Assembly: GCA_017456545.1 (NCBI GenBank)
Contig: JAFTJE010000019.1
Coordinates: 1-64,000 of the forward strand
Reading direction: 5' to 3'
Source: Clostridia bacterium
GTDB taxonomy: Bacteria; Bacillota; Clostridia; Oscillospirales; CAG-272
DNA: 64,000 bases
The notes beneath the pieces are model-generated. The model was not told where the DNA came from, made no database searches, and saw nothing but the letters and a program-made list of their open reading frames with translations. Of this stretch, positions 7,454-15,945 are shown piece after piece; position 1 is the stretch's first letter, and each line of letters opens with the position of its first letter. The position numbers were made by a program, and so were the translations under genes.

Positions 7454-8651
7454 AACAAAGATATCATTTGAAATAAATAATCTTCCACTTTACTCTGTTT
7501 CATATAAAAACGGAAGAAAAGGTCTTGAAATACAAGCCTTTGACGGTATTCTTACAGTATCGGTACAGTATGATTATGACAGACGCCCCCTTGATTTAAG
7601 CACTGAAATATTTGAAGGAGACAGGGTTGAGGTTGTATTTTTAGAGCATAGAATAGAACTATACATAAATGGAGAAATAAGGGACGAGGAATGGCCCGAT
7701 GGAAAAAGACTTTTCGAGTCAGATGATATATTTACACCCGATATGGGTGTTACGACAGAGGAATGTGAATATATTGAAGCCGAGCTCCCAAGCGTTGCTT
7801 CAAGCTTTGAAAATGCAGAGGGCTGGTATCCCGGTAACGGAGTATTTGTAGGTGACTGTATGCCTTATGTAAGGGATGGGGAATACCATGTTTTATACCT
7901 TAAGGACCGTCACCACCACAGGAGTAAATGGGGATTGGGTGCCCATCAATGGGAGCATATTTCAACAAAGGATTTTAAGACCTGGCTTGTTCATCCTATG
8001 GCTGTCCCCATTACAGAGCCTTGGGAGGGCTCAATATGCACGGGCTCATGGATTAGAAACGGCAAGATAGAATATTTATACTATACAGTAAGACGGGGCA
8101 AGGGACTGTCTGCTATAATATCACGCAGTATTTCAAGGGATGGCTATCATTTTGTCAAGGATAAGAGCTTTGGCTTTGAGGTGTCGGAAAAGTATCACCG
8201 TTCCAGTGCGAGAGATCCTAAGGTTATAATGGGAGAGGATGGATTGTTTCATATGTTCCTGACCACCAGTCTGGTTAAAGAAAATAAAGGCTGTCTTGCC
8301 CATTATGTATCATCGGATATGGAAAAGTGGGATGAGGCTCAGGAGCCTATATACACTGTACCGAATTCCGAACAGCCGGAGTGTCCCGATTACTTTAAGT
8401 ACAACGGTATGTATTATCTTGTTTTCAGTATTCGTGGAAGAGCTCGATATATGGTATCTGATAAGCCCTTTGAGGGATTTGAAACAATAGATGATACCCT
8501 AATACCCTGTGCAGGTGTGCCAAAATGTGCAGAATGGAACGGTAGGCTGATATTTACAGGCTTTAAGGTTATAAACGGATATGCCGGCTCTATGACCTTT
8601 AAGGGTGCGACAGCAGAGAAAAACGGAAGGCTAATATTTGAAGATTTATAA
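7446..8651 (+). CDS. Clan GH-J (GH32-like) beta-fructosidase-type glycoside hydrolase
   Basis: The 401-residue protein has an N-terminal beta-rich region (1-115) and a five-bladed propeller-type domain (about 125-400). Clan-J landmarks are present: a putative nucleophile D137 in VGDCMPYVRDGEYH (replacing the usual NDPNG), the HQWEHISTKDFKTW strand (167-180), RDP (256-258) carrying the stabilising Asp, and EC (312-313) with the acid/base Glu. The nucleophile-loop sequence is unlike classical invertases and levanases, so the substrate may not be a fructoside. No signal peptide is visible, so it acts in the cytoplasm. It overlaps the MerR-kinase gene by 8 bp and probably supplies or processes the sugar that the kinase phosphorylates. 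Confidence 0.75.
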   Translation: MNRTKISFEINNLPLYSVSYKNGRKGLEIQAFDGILTVSVQYDYDRRPLDLSTEIFEGDRVEVVFLEHRIELYINGEIRDEEWPDGKRLFESDDIFTPDMGVTTEECEYIEAELPSVASSFENAEGWYPGNGVFVGDCMPYVRDGEYHVLYLKDRHHHRSKWGLGAHQWEHISTKDFKTWLVHPMAVPITEPWEGSICTGSWIRNGKIEYLYYTVRRGKGLSAIISRSISRDGYHFVKDKSFGFEVSEKYHRSSARDPKVIMGEDGLFHMFLTTSLVKENKGCLAHYVSSDMEKWDEAQEPIYTVPNSEQPECPDYFKYNGMYYLVFSIRGRARYMVSDKPFEGFETIDDTLIPCAGVPKCAEWNGRLIFTGFKVINGYAGSMTFKGATAEKNGRLIFEDL

Positions 8652-8663
8652 TAGTGTTCATTA

Positions 8664-8692
8664 TTGAAAACAAGACATAGATATGGTATAAT
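8664..8692 (+). promoter_or_regulatory. Promoter of beta-mannosidase gene
   Basis: TTGAAA (8664-8669), a 17-bp spacer and TATAAT (8687-8692) with extended TGG. It begins 12 bp after the stop of the hydrolase gene, so the mannosidase has its own transcript. Confidence 0.8.
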
Positions 8693-8742
8693 TATAAAGT
8701 ATGGATGAAATATACTTTAGATGTTATAAAAGGAGAAGTCAA

Positions 8743-11139
8743 ATGTTTATAGAAAACTGGAAAATGAACTATAAAGAGCATTACGGTCTTGAATGTAAGG
8801 CTCCTTGTTCTATGTATAGCGTATTGCTTCAGCACGGGCTGATAGAGGACCCATTCTACGGCATTAACGAGCTTGAATATACTAAGCTTTCTGATTATGA
8901 TTGTATCTTTGAGTCAGAGTTTTACATTGATGAAAATACAATACATCAAAATTACATAGAGCTTGTATTTTTAGGACTTGACACACTGTGTAAGATCTAT
9001 ATAAACGGCAAAGCCCTTGCTGAGACAAAAAATATGCACAGACAGTACATTTTCGATGTCAAAGAGTATGTTTGTGTCGGTAAAAATACCATACGGCTTG
9101 ATTTTTCATCACCAACAGAGTATTTTAAGGAGATGAATAACAAGCATTTTGTACAGACTAATGCAGATACTATTCCGGGTGCTGCACATCTTCGTAAGGC
9201 ATTTTATATGTCGGGCTGGGATTGGGGCCCCATGCTTCCGGATATGGGAATATTCCGTTCCGTTTATATCGATTCCTATAGTGGAGACAAAATAGAAAAT
9301 ATTTTTGTCCGTCAGCATCATAATGACGGCAAGGTTACACTTGATATATCTGTGGAGACAAGACATAATACAGACTGTGATATTTCCGTTACGGTGGACG
9401 GCAAGGAAATATTGCTTGATAAAAACAAAAGAGGACAGGTTATAATTGATAACCCAAGGCTCTGGTGGGCACGGGGCTACGGAGAGCAAAGCTTATATGA
9501 AATTACAGCAAAAATTATAGAAAACGGCGAGGGAGTGGATGAAAAAACTCAAAAAATCGGTCTCCGTACCCTTACCGTAAGCACAGCAAAGGACGAAAAC
9601 GGCAGTGAATTTTGCTTTGTATTAAACGGTATTAAAATATTCGCTATGGGTGCTAATTATATTCCACAGGATAATATTTTATCACGCATAAATCCTCAGC
9701 GTACAGAGGAACTTATTAAAATGGCTCTTGACGCAAATTTTAACTGTCTCCGTGTATGGGGTGGAGGATATTACCCCGAGGATGAATTTTTCGACCTTTG
9801 TGATAAATACGGTCTTATGGTATGGCAGGACAGTATGATAGCCTGCTGTAATGTATGGCTAAACGAGGAAATGACAGAGGAATATAAGGAGGAGATGATC
9901 TATAACCTTAAGAGGTTAAGACATCATCCGTCTCTCGGAATCTGGTGTGGAAACAATGAAATGGAAGAGGCCGTTATGTATTGGGACGGCTTTGGAGGAA
10001 ATAATGCCCTTGTAAGAGAGGATTATATTAATCTATATGAGAGGATTTTCCCCGAGCTTGTAAGAAAGTACGCCCCTGAGACCTTCTACTGGCAGGCAAG
10101 CCCTTCATCGGGTGGAGGCTTTGATGACCCCAGATGCGATAGCAGAGGAGACACCCACTTCTGGGAGGTTTGGCACGGAAATAAGCCCTTTACTGAGTAT
10201 AGAAAGCGTAAATTCCGTTTCTGCTCCGAATACGGATTTGAGAGCTATCCATCAATGAAAACAATTAAATCCTTCTGTGAAGAGAAGGATATGAACTGCT
10301 TTTCAAGGGTTATGGAAAATCATCAGAAGTGTAAATCCGGTAATATGAAGATACTAATGTATCTTGCAGATAACTATTTGTATCCAAACTCCTTTGAGAC
10401 CCTTGTTTATGCGTCTCAACTTCTGCAGGCTGATGCAATTAAATACGGTGTAGAGCATTTCAGAAGATGCAGAGGCTATACAATGGGCTCTGTTTATTGG
10501 CAGTTTAACGATTGCTGGCCTGTGGCATCCTGGTCAAGTGTTGACAGCTATGGCAGATATAAGGCTCTCCACTATGCTGCAAAGAAATTCTATTCTCCTG
10601 TTGCCATGGGACTTTTCCTTGAAAATGATACCTTGACGGTTAATATTGCTAACGAGACGATGAAGGACTTTAACGGTAGCGTTAAAGTATATTTTAGCGA
10701 CACATCCTTCAACATTTCCAAAAAGTTCTGCAAAGAAATATCTGTTTCCAAGCTTTCATCCAAGGATGTTTTAACGGTTGATGCAGAGTACTCTGATAAG
10801 TACGGTGAATACATATATGCAGACCTATATGATGAGAAGGGTGAGCTCATAATGCGACAGACAGAGCTTTTTGTACCTCCTAAATTCTTTGAATGGAAAA
10901 AGCCAACATTTACTGTTGATATACAGGACTGCGATAACGGTGTTACAATCGATATTGCCTCTGATGTGTTTGCAAAGGGAGTGTATATTGACTTTGATGC
11001 CTGTGACCCTGTTATGTCTGATAATTTTATAAACCTTACAAATAAAGAAAAGGTCAGAATCTATGCAAAAACTGAGAAAAATTCCAAAGAGCTGTATGAC
11101 TCTCTTAGGATTATCTCTGTATATGACATAGGAAGATAA
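8743..11139 (+). CDS. Beta-mannosidase, glycoside hydrolase family 2
   Basis: This 798-residue protein cleaves terminal beta-D-mannosyl residues, for example from beta-manno-oligosaccharides; having no signal peptide it acts in the cytoplasm. It shows the GH2 layout: N-terminal jelly-roll sandwich (about 1-180, with MSGWDWGPM typical of mannosidases), an immunoglobulin-like domain, a TIM barrel and a C-terminal beta domain. The acid/base is E406 in GIWCGNNE and the nucleophile is E496 in FCSEYGFES. The ATG at 8743 is preferred because AAAGGAG lies 7 nt before it and the longer start sits directly behind the -10 box. A terminator separates it from uxuA. Confidence 0.92.
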   Translation: MFIENWKMNYKEHYGLECKAPCSMYSVLLQHGLIEDPFYGINELEYTKLSDYDCIFESEFYIDENTIHQNYIELVFLGLDTLCKIYINGKALAETKNMHRQYIFDVKEYVCVGKNTIRLDFSSPTEYFKEMNNKHFVQTNADTIPGAAHLRKAFYMSGWDWGPMLPDMGIFRSVYIDSYSGDKIENIFVRQHHNDGKVTLDISVETRHNTDCDISVTVDGKEILLDKNKRGQVIIDNPRLWWARGYGEQSLYEITAKIIENGEGVDEKTQKIGLRTLTVSTAKDENGSEFCFVLNGIKIFAMGANYIPQDNILSRINPQRTEELIKMALDANFNCLRVWGGGYYPEDEFFDLCDKYGLMVWQDSMIACCNVWLNEEMTEEYKEEMIYNLKRLRHHPSLGIWCGNNEMEEAVMYWDGFGGNNALVREDYINLYERIFPELVRKYAPETFYWQASPSSGGGFDDPRCDSRGDTHFWEVWHGNKPFTEYRKRKFRFCSEYGFESYPSMKTIKSFCEEKDMNCFSRVMENHQKCKSGNMKILMYLADNYLYPNSFETLVYASQLLQADAIKYGVEHFRRCRGYTMGSVYWQFNDCWPVASWSSVDSYGRYKALHYAAKKFYSPVAMGLFLENDTLTVNIANETMKDFNGSVKVYFSDTSFNISKKFCKEISVSKLSSKDVLTVDAEYSDKYGEYIYADLYDEKGELIMRQTELFVPPKFFEWKKPTFTVDIQDCDNGVTIDIASDVFAKGVYIDFDACDPVMSDNFINLTNKEKVRIYAKTEKNSKELYDSLRIISVYDIGR

Positions 11140-11142
11140 GAT

Positions 11143-11171
11143 AAAAAAGCAGACACCCAGTCTGCTTTTTT
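11143..11171 (+). terminator. Terminator after beta-mannosidase
   Basis: The 12-bp arms AAAAAAGCAGAC/GTCTGCTTTTTT enclose a 5-nt loop, giving a T-tract terminator. Confidence 0.9.
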
Positions 11172-11190
11172 ACTTAATTTTAGAATTTTA

Positions 11191-11219
11191 TTGAAAAAAG
11201 ACCTGTATTGTGATATACT
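11191..11219 (+). promoter_or_regulatory. Promoter of uxuA operon
   Basis: TTGAAA (11191-11196), a 17-bp spacer and TATACT (11214-11219) with extended TGA. Confidence 0.75.
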
Positions 11220-11252
11220 AAAATAAATTTGAAGCATTAAGGAGAATAAGCT

Positions 11253-12335
11253 ATGCAAATGACTTTTCGTTGGTACGGCGAGGGTAATGACAAAATCAGC
11301 CTTTCCGACATAAAGCAAATACCAGGTGTTGACGGTATAGTATGGGCTTTACACCATAAAATGCCCGGGGAAATATGGTATGAGGACGAGATTGCCGAGG
11401 TAAAGCGTCAATGCGATGCATATGGATTTAATATTGATGTTGTGGAATCGGTTAATGTGCATGATGATATAAAAATCGGACTTCCCACAAGGGATATGTA
11501 TATCGAAAATTATAAGACTACTATACGGAATTTGTCGAAATTCGGAGTAAAGGTAATTTGCTATAACTTTATGCCTATTTTCGACTGGACAAGAAGCGAT
11601 CTTTTCCACCCTGTGGGAGACGGCTCTACAGCATTGTTCTATCAAAAGGATATGATACAGGATGACTATAACGCTATGGCTAAGTATATCCTTGACTTTA
11701 CCGAAAAGTACAATATGTCCTTTCCGGGGTGGGAGCCTGAGAGAATGGCTAAGCTTGATGAGCTTTTCAAGGCTTATGAGGGTGTTACCAAGGAGAAGCT
11801 TTGGGAGAATCTTAAATACTTCCTTGAAGCAATAATGCCCACCTGTCGTGAGTGTGATATAAAGATGGCTATACATATGGATGACCCTCCGTGGGATATT
11901 TTCGGATTGCCAAGACTCCTCGTGGATGAAAAGAGCATCGGCAGATTTCTTTCTATGGTTGACGATGAGTATAACTGTCTCACCCTCTGCTCGGGAAGTC
12001 TTAATGCCAATCCGGAAAATAATGTGGCATCCATAGTCCGTAAGTATTGTGACAGGATAGCCTTTGCCCATATAAGAAATGTAAAGCATTTTGAAAACGG
12101 AGATTTCTCTGAGGCAAGCCATAGGGATTGCGACGGAGATACGGGAATTATAGATATTTTAAGGGCGTATCATGACGGAGGCTTTAAGGGTTATATCCGT
12201 CCCGACCATGGCAGACACCTGTGGGGTGAGGGTGCGGGAACAGTACGCCCCGGCTACGGTCTTTACGACAGAGCTTTGGGAATTATGTATATGCTGGGAG
12301 TATGGGATACTCTCGAAAAGGAGTGTAGAAAATGA
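11253..12335 (+). CDS. uxuA: Mannonate dehydratase
   Basis: UxuA dehydrates D-mannonate to 2-keto-3-deoxy-D-gluconate in the hexuronate pathway. At 360 residues it has the normal length. Recognisable family segments are the N-terminal MTFRWYGEGND, FMPIFDWTRSDL, AIHMDDPPWDIFGLPR, LTLCSGSL, FAHIRNVK and YIRPDHGRHLWGE; these contain the His, Cys, Asp and Arg residues that form the metal-dependent active site. AAGGAG lies 9 nt upstream. It overlaps the following SDR gene by 4 bp, matching the uxuA-oxidoreductase pair of Bacillus. KdgK, KdgA and UxaC are not in the window. Confidence 0.93.
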   Translation: MQMTFRWYGEGNDKISLSDIKQIPGVDGIVWALHHKMPGEIWYEDEIAEVKRQCDAYGFNIDVVESVNVHDDIKIGLPTRDMYIENYKTTIRNLSKFGVKVICYNFMPIFDWTRSDLFHPVGDGSTALFYQKDMIQDDYNAMAKYILDFTEKYNMSFPGWEPERMAKLDELFKAYEGVTKEKLWENLKYFLEAIMPTCRECDIKMAIHMDDPPWDIFGLPRLLVDEKSIGRFLSMVDDEYNCLTLCSGSLNANPENNVASIVRKYCDRIAFAHIRNVKHFENGDFSEASHRDCDGDTGIIDILRAYHDGGFKGYIRPDHGRHLWGEGAGTVRPGYGLYDRALGIMYMLGVWDTLEKECRK

Positions 12336-13177
12336 TAAATCTTCCATTAAATATTGATTATACAGATAAGGTTGTTGTAGTAACAGGTGCAGGTGGACTT
12401 ATCTGTGGAGCTATGGCAAGGGCATTTGCACAGAGTGGTGCTAAGGTTGCTGCCCTTGACTTAAATGAGGAGGCGGTAAAGAAGCTTGCTGATGAGCTTA
12501 AGGCAGAGGGCTTTATATGTGAGGGCTATAAGGCTAATGTTCTTGATCCGGATGCACTTAAGGAGGTGCACAAGGCAGTACTTTCTGACCTCGGAGAGTG
12601 TGATATTCTTGTAAACGGAGCCGGAGGCAACAATCCAAGGGCGACTACAGATAACGAATATCAGCACGAGGCAAAGGATGGAGGCAAATCCTTCTTTGAC
12701 CTTGAAGCAGACGGAGTCGATTTTGTATTCAAGCTTAATTTTCAGGGCACCTTGCTTCCCACACAGGTGTTTGCTAAGGATATGGTAGGCAAAAAAGCAG
12801 GATGTATCCTTAATATATCTTCAATGAATGCCTACACACCTTTAACAAAGATACCTGCATATTCGGCAGCAAAGGCAGGAATATCCAACTTTACACAATG
12901 GCTTGCAACTCATTTTGCAGGTACCGGTATTCGCTGTAATGCCATTGCCCCCGGTTTTTTGGTTTCTGCCCAGAACTACAGACTTCTTTTTAATGAAGAC
13001 GGTACTCCCACTGCAAGAAGTGCAAAAATACTCAAGGGCACACCAATGGATCGCTATGTGGACGCCTCCGAGCTTCTCGGTGCAACGCTTTTCCTCTGTG
13101 ATAACCGTTCTGCCTCTGCAATTACAGGAGTAGTGCTCCCCATAGACTGTGGTTTTTCCGCATATTCAGGAGTTTAA
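12332..13177 (+). CDS. uxuB: SDR-family D-mannonate oxidoreductase (fructuronate reductase)
   Basis: This 281-residue short-chain dehydrogenase has the N-terminal nucleotide-binding motif TGAGGLICG, the NGAGG motif, catalytic Ser in NISSMN and YSAAK with catalytic Tyr and Lys. Its size, the start inside the uxuA stop (ATGA overlap) and the extended insertion after NNPRATTD match the SDR-type mannonate oxidoreductase of Bacillus (YjmF/UxuB), which interconverts D-fructuronate and D-mannonate. That makes it the step before UxuA. The specific substrate is inferred from context; other sugar-acid dehydrogenase roles remain possible. Confidence 0.85.
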   Translation: MINLPLNIDYTDKVVVVTGAGGLICGAMARAFAQSGAKVAALDLNEEAVKKLADELKAEGFICEGYKANVLDPDALKEVHKAVLSDLGECDILVNGAGGNNPRATTDNEYQHEAKDGGKSFFDLEADGVDFVFKLNFQGTLLPTQVFAKDMVGKKAGCILNISSMNAYTPLTKIPAYSAAKAGISNFTQWLATHFAGTGIRCNAIAPGFLVSAQNYRLLFNEDGTPTARSAKILKGTPMDRYVDASELLGATLFLCDNRSASAITGVVLPIDCGFSAYSGV

Positions 13178-13186
13178 TATTCCAAG

Positions 13187-13221
13187 AAGGTTGTTTGAAA
13201 GTACTCAAACAACCTTTTTTG
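13187..13221 (+). terminator. Terminator after uxuA-uxuB
   Basis: The 12-bp arms AAGGTTGTTTGA/TCAAACAACCTT enclose a 6-nt loop and are followed by TTTT. Confidence 0.9.
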
Positions 13222-13246
13222 AAATACAAAAATTTTTCAAATTACG

Positions 13247-13280
13247 CCAACCTTTTGGATTTTTAATTCACTATATAGTC
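13247..13280 (+). promoter_or_regulatory. Possible ECF-type autoregulatory promoter
   Basis: The sequence CCAACCTTTT (13248-13256 region) resembles the AAC-centred -35 element of several ECF sigma groups, and CTATATAGTC lies downstream. No housekeeping -35/-10 pair is obvious before the sigma gene. The exact -10 cannot be assigned by eye. Confidence 0.3.
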
Positions 13281-13301
13281 AAACAGCGCTGGAGAAAGAA
13301 A

Positions 13302-14924
13302 ATGGAAAAACAAAAAGCCGATAAAATAATAACCGAATATCTCAAAAAAATATACGGATTTGCTATGAAAAAAAGCTTTTCGTATCACGAGGCAGAGGAT
13401 CTGTGCTCCGATATTATTGACGAGGTATATTCATCCTTATTAAAATCCGAGAACATAGAAAATATAGAGGGATATATCTGGAGAATAAGTGAGCATACCT
13501 ATGCAAAATATGTAGCAAGGAAGAAAAAGCAAATGGGTGTATCTCTTGATAATATTATTCTTCCACACTATGATGAATATTTTTTTGAGAATAGTAATGA
13601 AGAAACAGATCTTCTCCGCAGAGAAATTGCGTTTCTTTCATCGGTGAGACGGCGTATAATTTTCCTTTTCTATTATGAAAACAAGACCATTTCGGAAATT
13701 TCCCGGGAAATTAACATTCCCGAGGGAACGGTGAAATGGCATCTTAACAAAGCAAAAATTGACCTGAAGGAAGGATTAAAAATGGAAAGAAAAATCGGTA
13801 ATCTCGGATTAAATCCCATAGTAGCATTGGATATGGGTCACAGTGGATGCCCGGGCAACAATGGTGGACCTGAGGCATATATAGGCAATAAGGTAAATTT
13901 GAATATTGTTTACAGTGTATATCATACACCCAGAACAAAGGAGGAAATTGCCGAGGAGCTTGGTGTAACTCCTGTATTTATCGAGGATAGCATTAAGGTA
14001 CTTGAGGAAAACGGCTTTCTTGTTAAAAAAGACGGTAAATATACTACATATGTAAAGTTCAGTAAGACAAAGTATTCAAGGGAAATGAGTGAAAAAAAGA
14101 GTAAAATACAGTTTGAGATAGCAGAGCTTATTGCAAGGGAATATGCTCCTCTTGTAATAGATGCAATTAAGGATGTAGAGGATGTGTATATTCCAAGCGG
14201 TAACCGCCAGCTTCTTTACGCAACGGCAATTTTCCACGGAATAGCTGAAAAATGCGGAATCAGTATTAAAAAGGATTATTCAAAATACGATATAAAAACT
14301 ACGGATGGCGGAGATTATATTGCTTATGTAGACCTTAAGCAGGAGTGTGAGGACCCTGATTATGTATCTACTCTCACTTTGCCGAGCTATTGGGCATGCG
14401 GCAGTATGACAAGAGGCTCGGATAAGTATCCCGTTTACAGCTGGTCCATAGACTCAAGATATTCATCCCGTCAGGGTGGATGGCAGAATAACTATACCTC
14501 TGATTACGAATATCTTTACGAGGCTATAACAGGACTTATTGTCGAAAATTCTGCCACAGCCGATAAGTTTAACCGTTTAAGAGAAAGAAAGCTTCTTGCC
14601 GAGGACGGAAGCGTCAATATTATGATGGTAAAGGGAAAGGCTGATGACTTTTTTGATAAAATCCCATATCTTAGTGAGGACTTAAAGGAAAAGTATGCAA
14701 ATCTTGCTCTTGAATTTGCGATGATGGAGGCAAAATATTATCCTCCTCAGATGCAGGACCTGATTGTAGGCTGGGAGGTAGGAAGCTTTATAGGTACCAA
14801 GGTGGCACTTATGGTAATGGATATTCTTTACGGTAACGGAACCTTTGCCCATTTGACAGAAAAAGAGAAGGTAACAGCCAACCTTATTATGTTTACAGAT
14901 AAATTACCAAATGAAATTAAATAA
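13302..14924 (+). CDS. Sigma-70/ECF-type sigma factor with 380-residue C-terminal extension
   Basis: The 540-residue protein starts with sigma region 2 (about 1-75; FSYHEAEDLCSDIIDEVYSS, then GYIWRISEHTYAKYVARK) and sigma region 4 (about 105-160; ISEISREINIPEGTVKWHL). It then continues for 380 residues. Residues 200-255 look like a winged helix (TKEEIAEELGVTPVFIEDSIKVLEENGFL), and the rest is a mixed alpha/beta region I do not recognise. ECF sigma factors are normally about 160-200 residues, so this is a regulator with a large sensory or anti-sigma-like tail. The start ATG has GGAG 6-8 nt upstream. A second start with a good ribosome binding site lies at 13782, just after region 4. It is followed 12 bp later by a small partner gene. 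Confidence 0.85.
   Translation: MEKQKADKIITEYLKKIYGFAMKKSFSYHEAEDLCSDIIDEVYSSLLKSENIENIEGYIWRISEHTYAKYVARKKKQMGVSLDNIILPHYDEYFFENSNEETDLLRREIAFLSSVRRRIIFLFYYENKTISEISREINIPEGTVKWHLNKAKIDLKEGLKMERKIGNLGLNPIVALDMGHSGCPGNNGGPEAYIGNKVNLNIVYSVYHTPRTKEEIAEELGVTPVFIEDSIKVLEENGFLVKKDGKYTTYVKFSKTKYSREMSEKKSKIQFEIAELIAREYAPLVIDAIKDVEDVYIPSGNRQLLYATAIFHGIAEKCGISIKKDYSKYDIKTTDGGDYIAYVDLKQECEDPDYVSTLTLPSYWACGSMTRGSDKYPVYSWSIDSRYSSRQGGWQNNYTSDYEYLYEAITGLIVENSATADKFNRLRERKLLAEDGSVNIMMVKGKADDFFDKIPYLSEDLKEKYANLALEFAMMEAKYYPPQMQDLIVGWEVGSFIGTKVALMVMDILYGNGTFAHLTEKEKVTANLIMFTDKLPNEIK
13770..13784 (+). promoter_or_regulatory. Internal ribosome binding site and start within the sigma gene
   Basis: GAAGGAAGGA lies 4-8 nt before an in-frame ATG at 13782 (codon 161), exactly where sigma region 4 ends. 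Translation from here would release the C-terminal extension as a free 380-residue protein. The purine-rich stretch could also be chance in a Lys/Glu-rich helix. Confidence 0.4.
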
Positions 14925-14936
14925 GGGAGAACTAAA

Positions 14937-15188
14937 ATGGAGGATAAAATCAAGGATCTTGAAAAAAGAATAGAGGAGCTCGAAAACATAATCAAAAATA
15001 TTTCCTTCGGTGACGGTATGTCTGTTACGATTTCAAATTCCTCTTTAGGAAACATCTCGGTGGGAGACGCCGCAAATATAGATATTACAGGCTGTTCGAC
15101 AGGAATAGTAGTTGCGGAGGATGGTGCGGAGCTGTCTATATCGGGGTGTGCTACCGGTCCAATAATGAATGTAAACAGAGAAATCTGA
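14937..15188 (+). CDS. Small coiled-coil plus beta-repeat protein, unknown function
   Basis: The 83-residue protein begins with a charged amphipathic helix (about 2-24, heptads of I/L with E/K: IKDLEKRIEELENIIKNI), which suggests a coiled coil. It then switches to a Ser/Gly/Thr/Asp-rich segment with an alternating beta pattern and a repeated module (ISNSSLGNISVGDAANIDITG, then DGAELSISGCATG), like a short beta-solenoid. There is no signal peptide or membrane helix. GGGAGA lies 8 nt upstream. It sits 12 bp after the sigma gene and before a terminator, so it is cotranscribed and may be an interaction partner of the sigma extension. I do not recognise a family. Confidence 0.7.
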   Translation: MEDKIKDLEKRIEELENIIKNISFGDGMSVTISNSSLGNISVGDAANIDITGCSTGIVVAEDGAELSISGCATGPIMNVNREI

Positions 15189-15202
15189 TTTAATAATTTA
15201 AG

Positions 15203-15234
15203 AGAGGCTTCTTGATAAAGGAAGCCTCTTTTTA
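15203..15234 (+). terminator. Terminator after sigma operon
   Basis: The 9-bp stem AGAGGCTTC/GAAGCCTCT with a TGATAAAGG-type loop is followed by TTTTTA. Confidence 0.9.
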
Positions 15235-15263
15235 TTGACTTTAAGGATATAATATGCTACAAT
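15235..15263 (+). promoter_or_regulatory. Promoter of small membrane protein gene
   Basis: TTGACT (15235-15240), a 17-bp spacer and TACAAT (15258-15263) with extended TGC. Confidence 0.75.
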
Positions 15264-15280
15264 ATAATCGAGGTGATTAA

Positions 15281-15859
15281 ATGTCGAAAAATGTATTGGA
15301 AAAGGATAAGATAAACAGGGACCTTAATATGCTTATAATAAAGGCTATTCCCAAAATCTTATTAAACGGCATAATATGTGCTATTACAACCTCCGTATAT
15401 GTTACGCTTATAAAAAATCTGATAAAGCTTCTTAATCCTGATGAAAATAACGCTAAAATAATCGCTATATCGGTACTGCTGGGTATTGTATTTGTTTTAT
15501 TTCCTTTATATAGATTTGTCTACGGTACTTATCTGGCTATCAGTCTTAAGGTTAAAATTTTTAAGCAGGGATACAAAATATCAGAGGATGAGCTTGCACA
15601 AAGACACGGTAACGAGTCCGTTGGAATTAAGGCTTCGCTTACTCTTGCACCGAGTATAAAGAGCTATCATTGGGTTCGCAATGCTACCTATCTGAAATCC
15701 CACGGCAGATATCTGATAACCAACTCTGAGGATGACGGATATCTTGGATATGCTTCGGGCGAAAGCAAGGTTTATGCAGTGCTTGTCAAGGGGATTAAGG
15801 AGCCTATGCTTGTATACACTCAGATGATGTATGTATACCGAGAAGAAGCAGAGGAATAA
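15281..15859 (+). CDS. Unknown two-helix membrane protein
   Basis: The 192-residue protein has a charged N-terminus, two hydrophobic helices (about 27-48 and 65-88) and a cytoplasmic-looking C-terminal domain of about 100 residues with alternating beta character. There is no signal peptide and I recognise no family. The ribosome binding site is GAGGTGA 4 nt before ATG. It has its own promoter and terminator, so any link to the neighbouring sigma operon is only positional. Confidence 0.7.
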   Translation: MSKNVLEKDKINRDLNMLIIKAIPKILLNGIICAITTSVYVTLIKNLIKLLNPDENNAKIIAISVLLGIVFVLFPLYRFVYGTYLAISLKVKIFKQGYKISEDELAQRHGNESVGIKASLTLAPSIKSYHWVRNATYLKSHGRYLITNSEDDGYLGYASGESKVYAVLVKGIKEPMLVYTQMMYVYREEAEE

Positions 15860-15860
15860 A

Positions 15861-15885
15861 AAAGAGAGTCAGCTCTCTTTTTTTG
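15861..15885 (+). terminator. Terminator after membrane protein gene
   Basis: The 8-bp stem AAAGAGAG/CTCTCTTT with loop TCAG is followed by TTTTG. Confidence 0.85.
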
Positions 15886-15914
15886 TTGAATTCAGAATAT
15901 TATTATGATAAAAT
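15886..15914 (+). promoter_or_regulatory. Promoter of ClC gene
   Basis: TTGAAT (15886-15891), a 17-bp spacer and TAAAAT (15909-15914) with extended TGA. Confidence 0.65.
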
Positions 15915-15945
15915 AATACTATAAAAGCAAGTGGAGGAGGTATAT

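Noticed and set aside
11349..12122. 257-codon minus-strand frame opposite uxuA
   Set aside because: It is an antisense shadow with no start signal and no family features.
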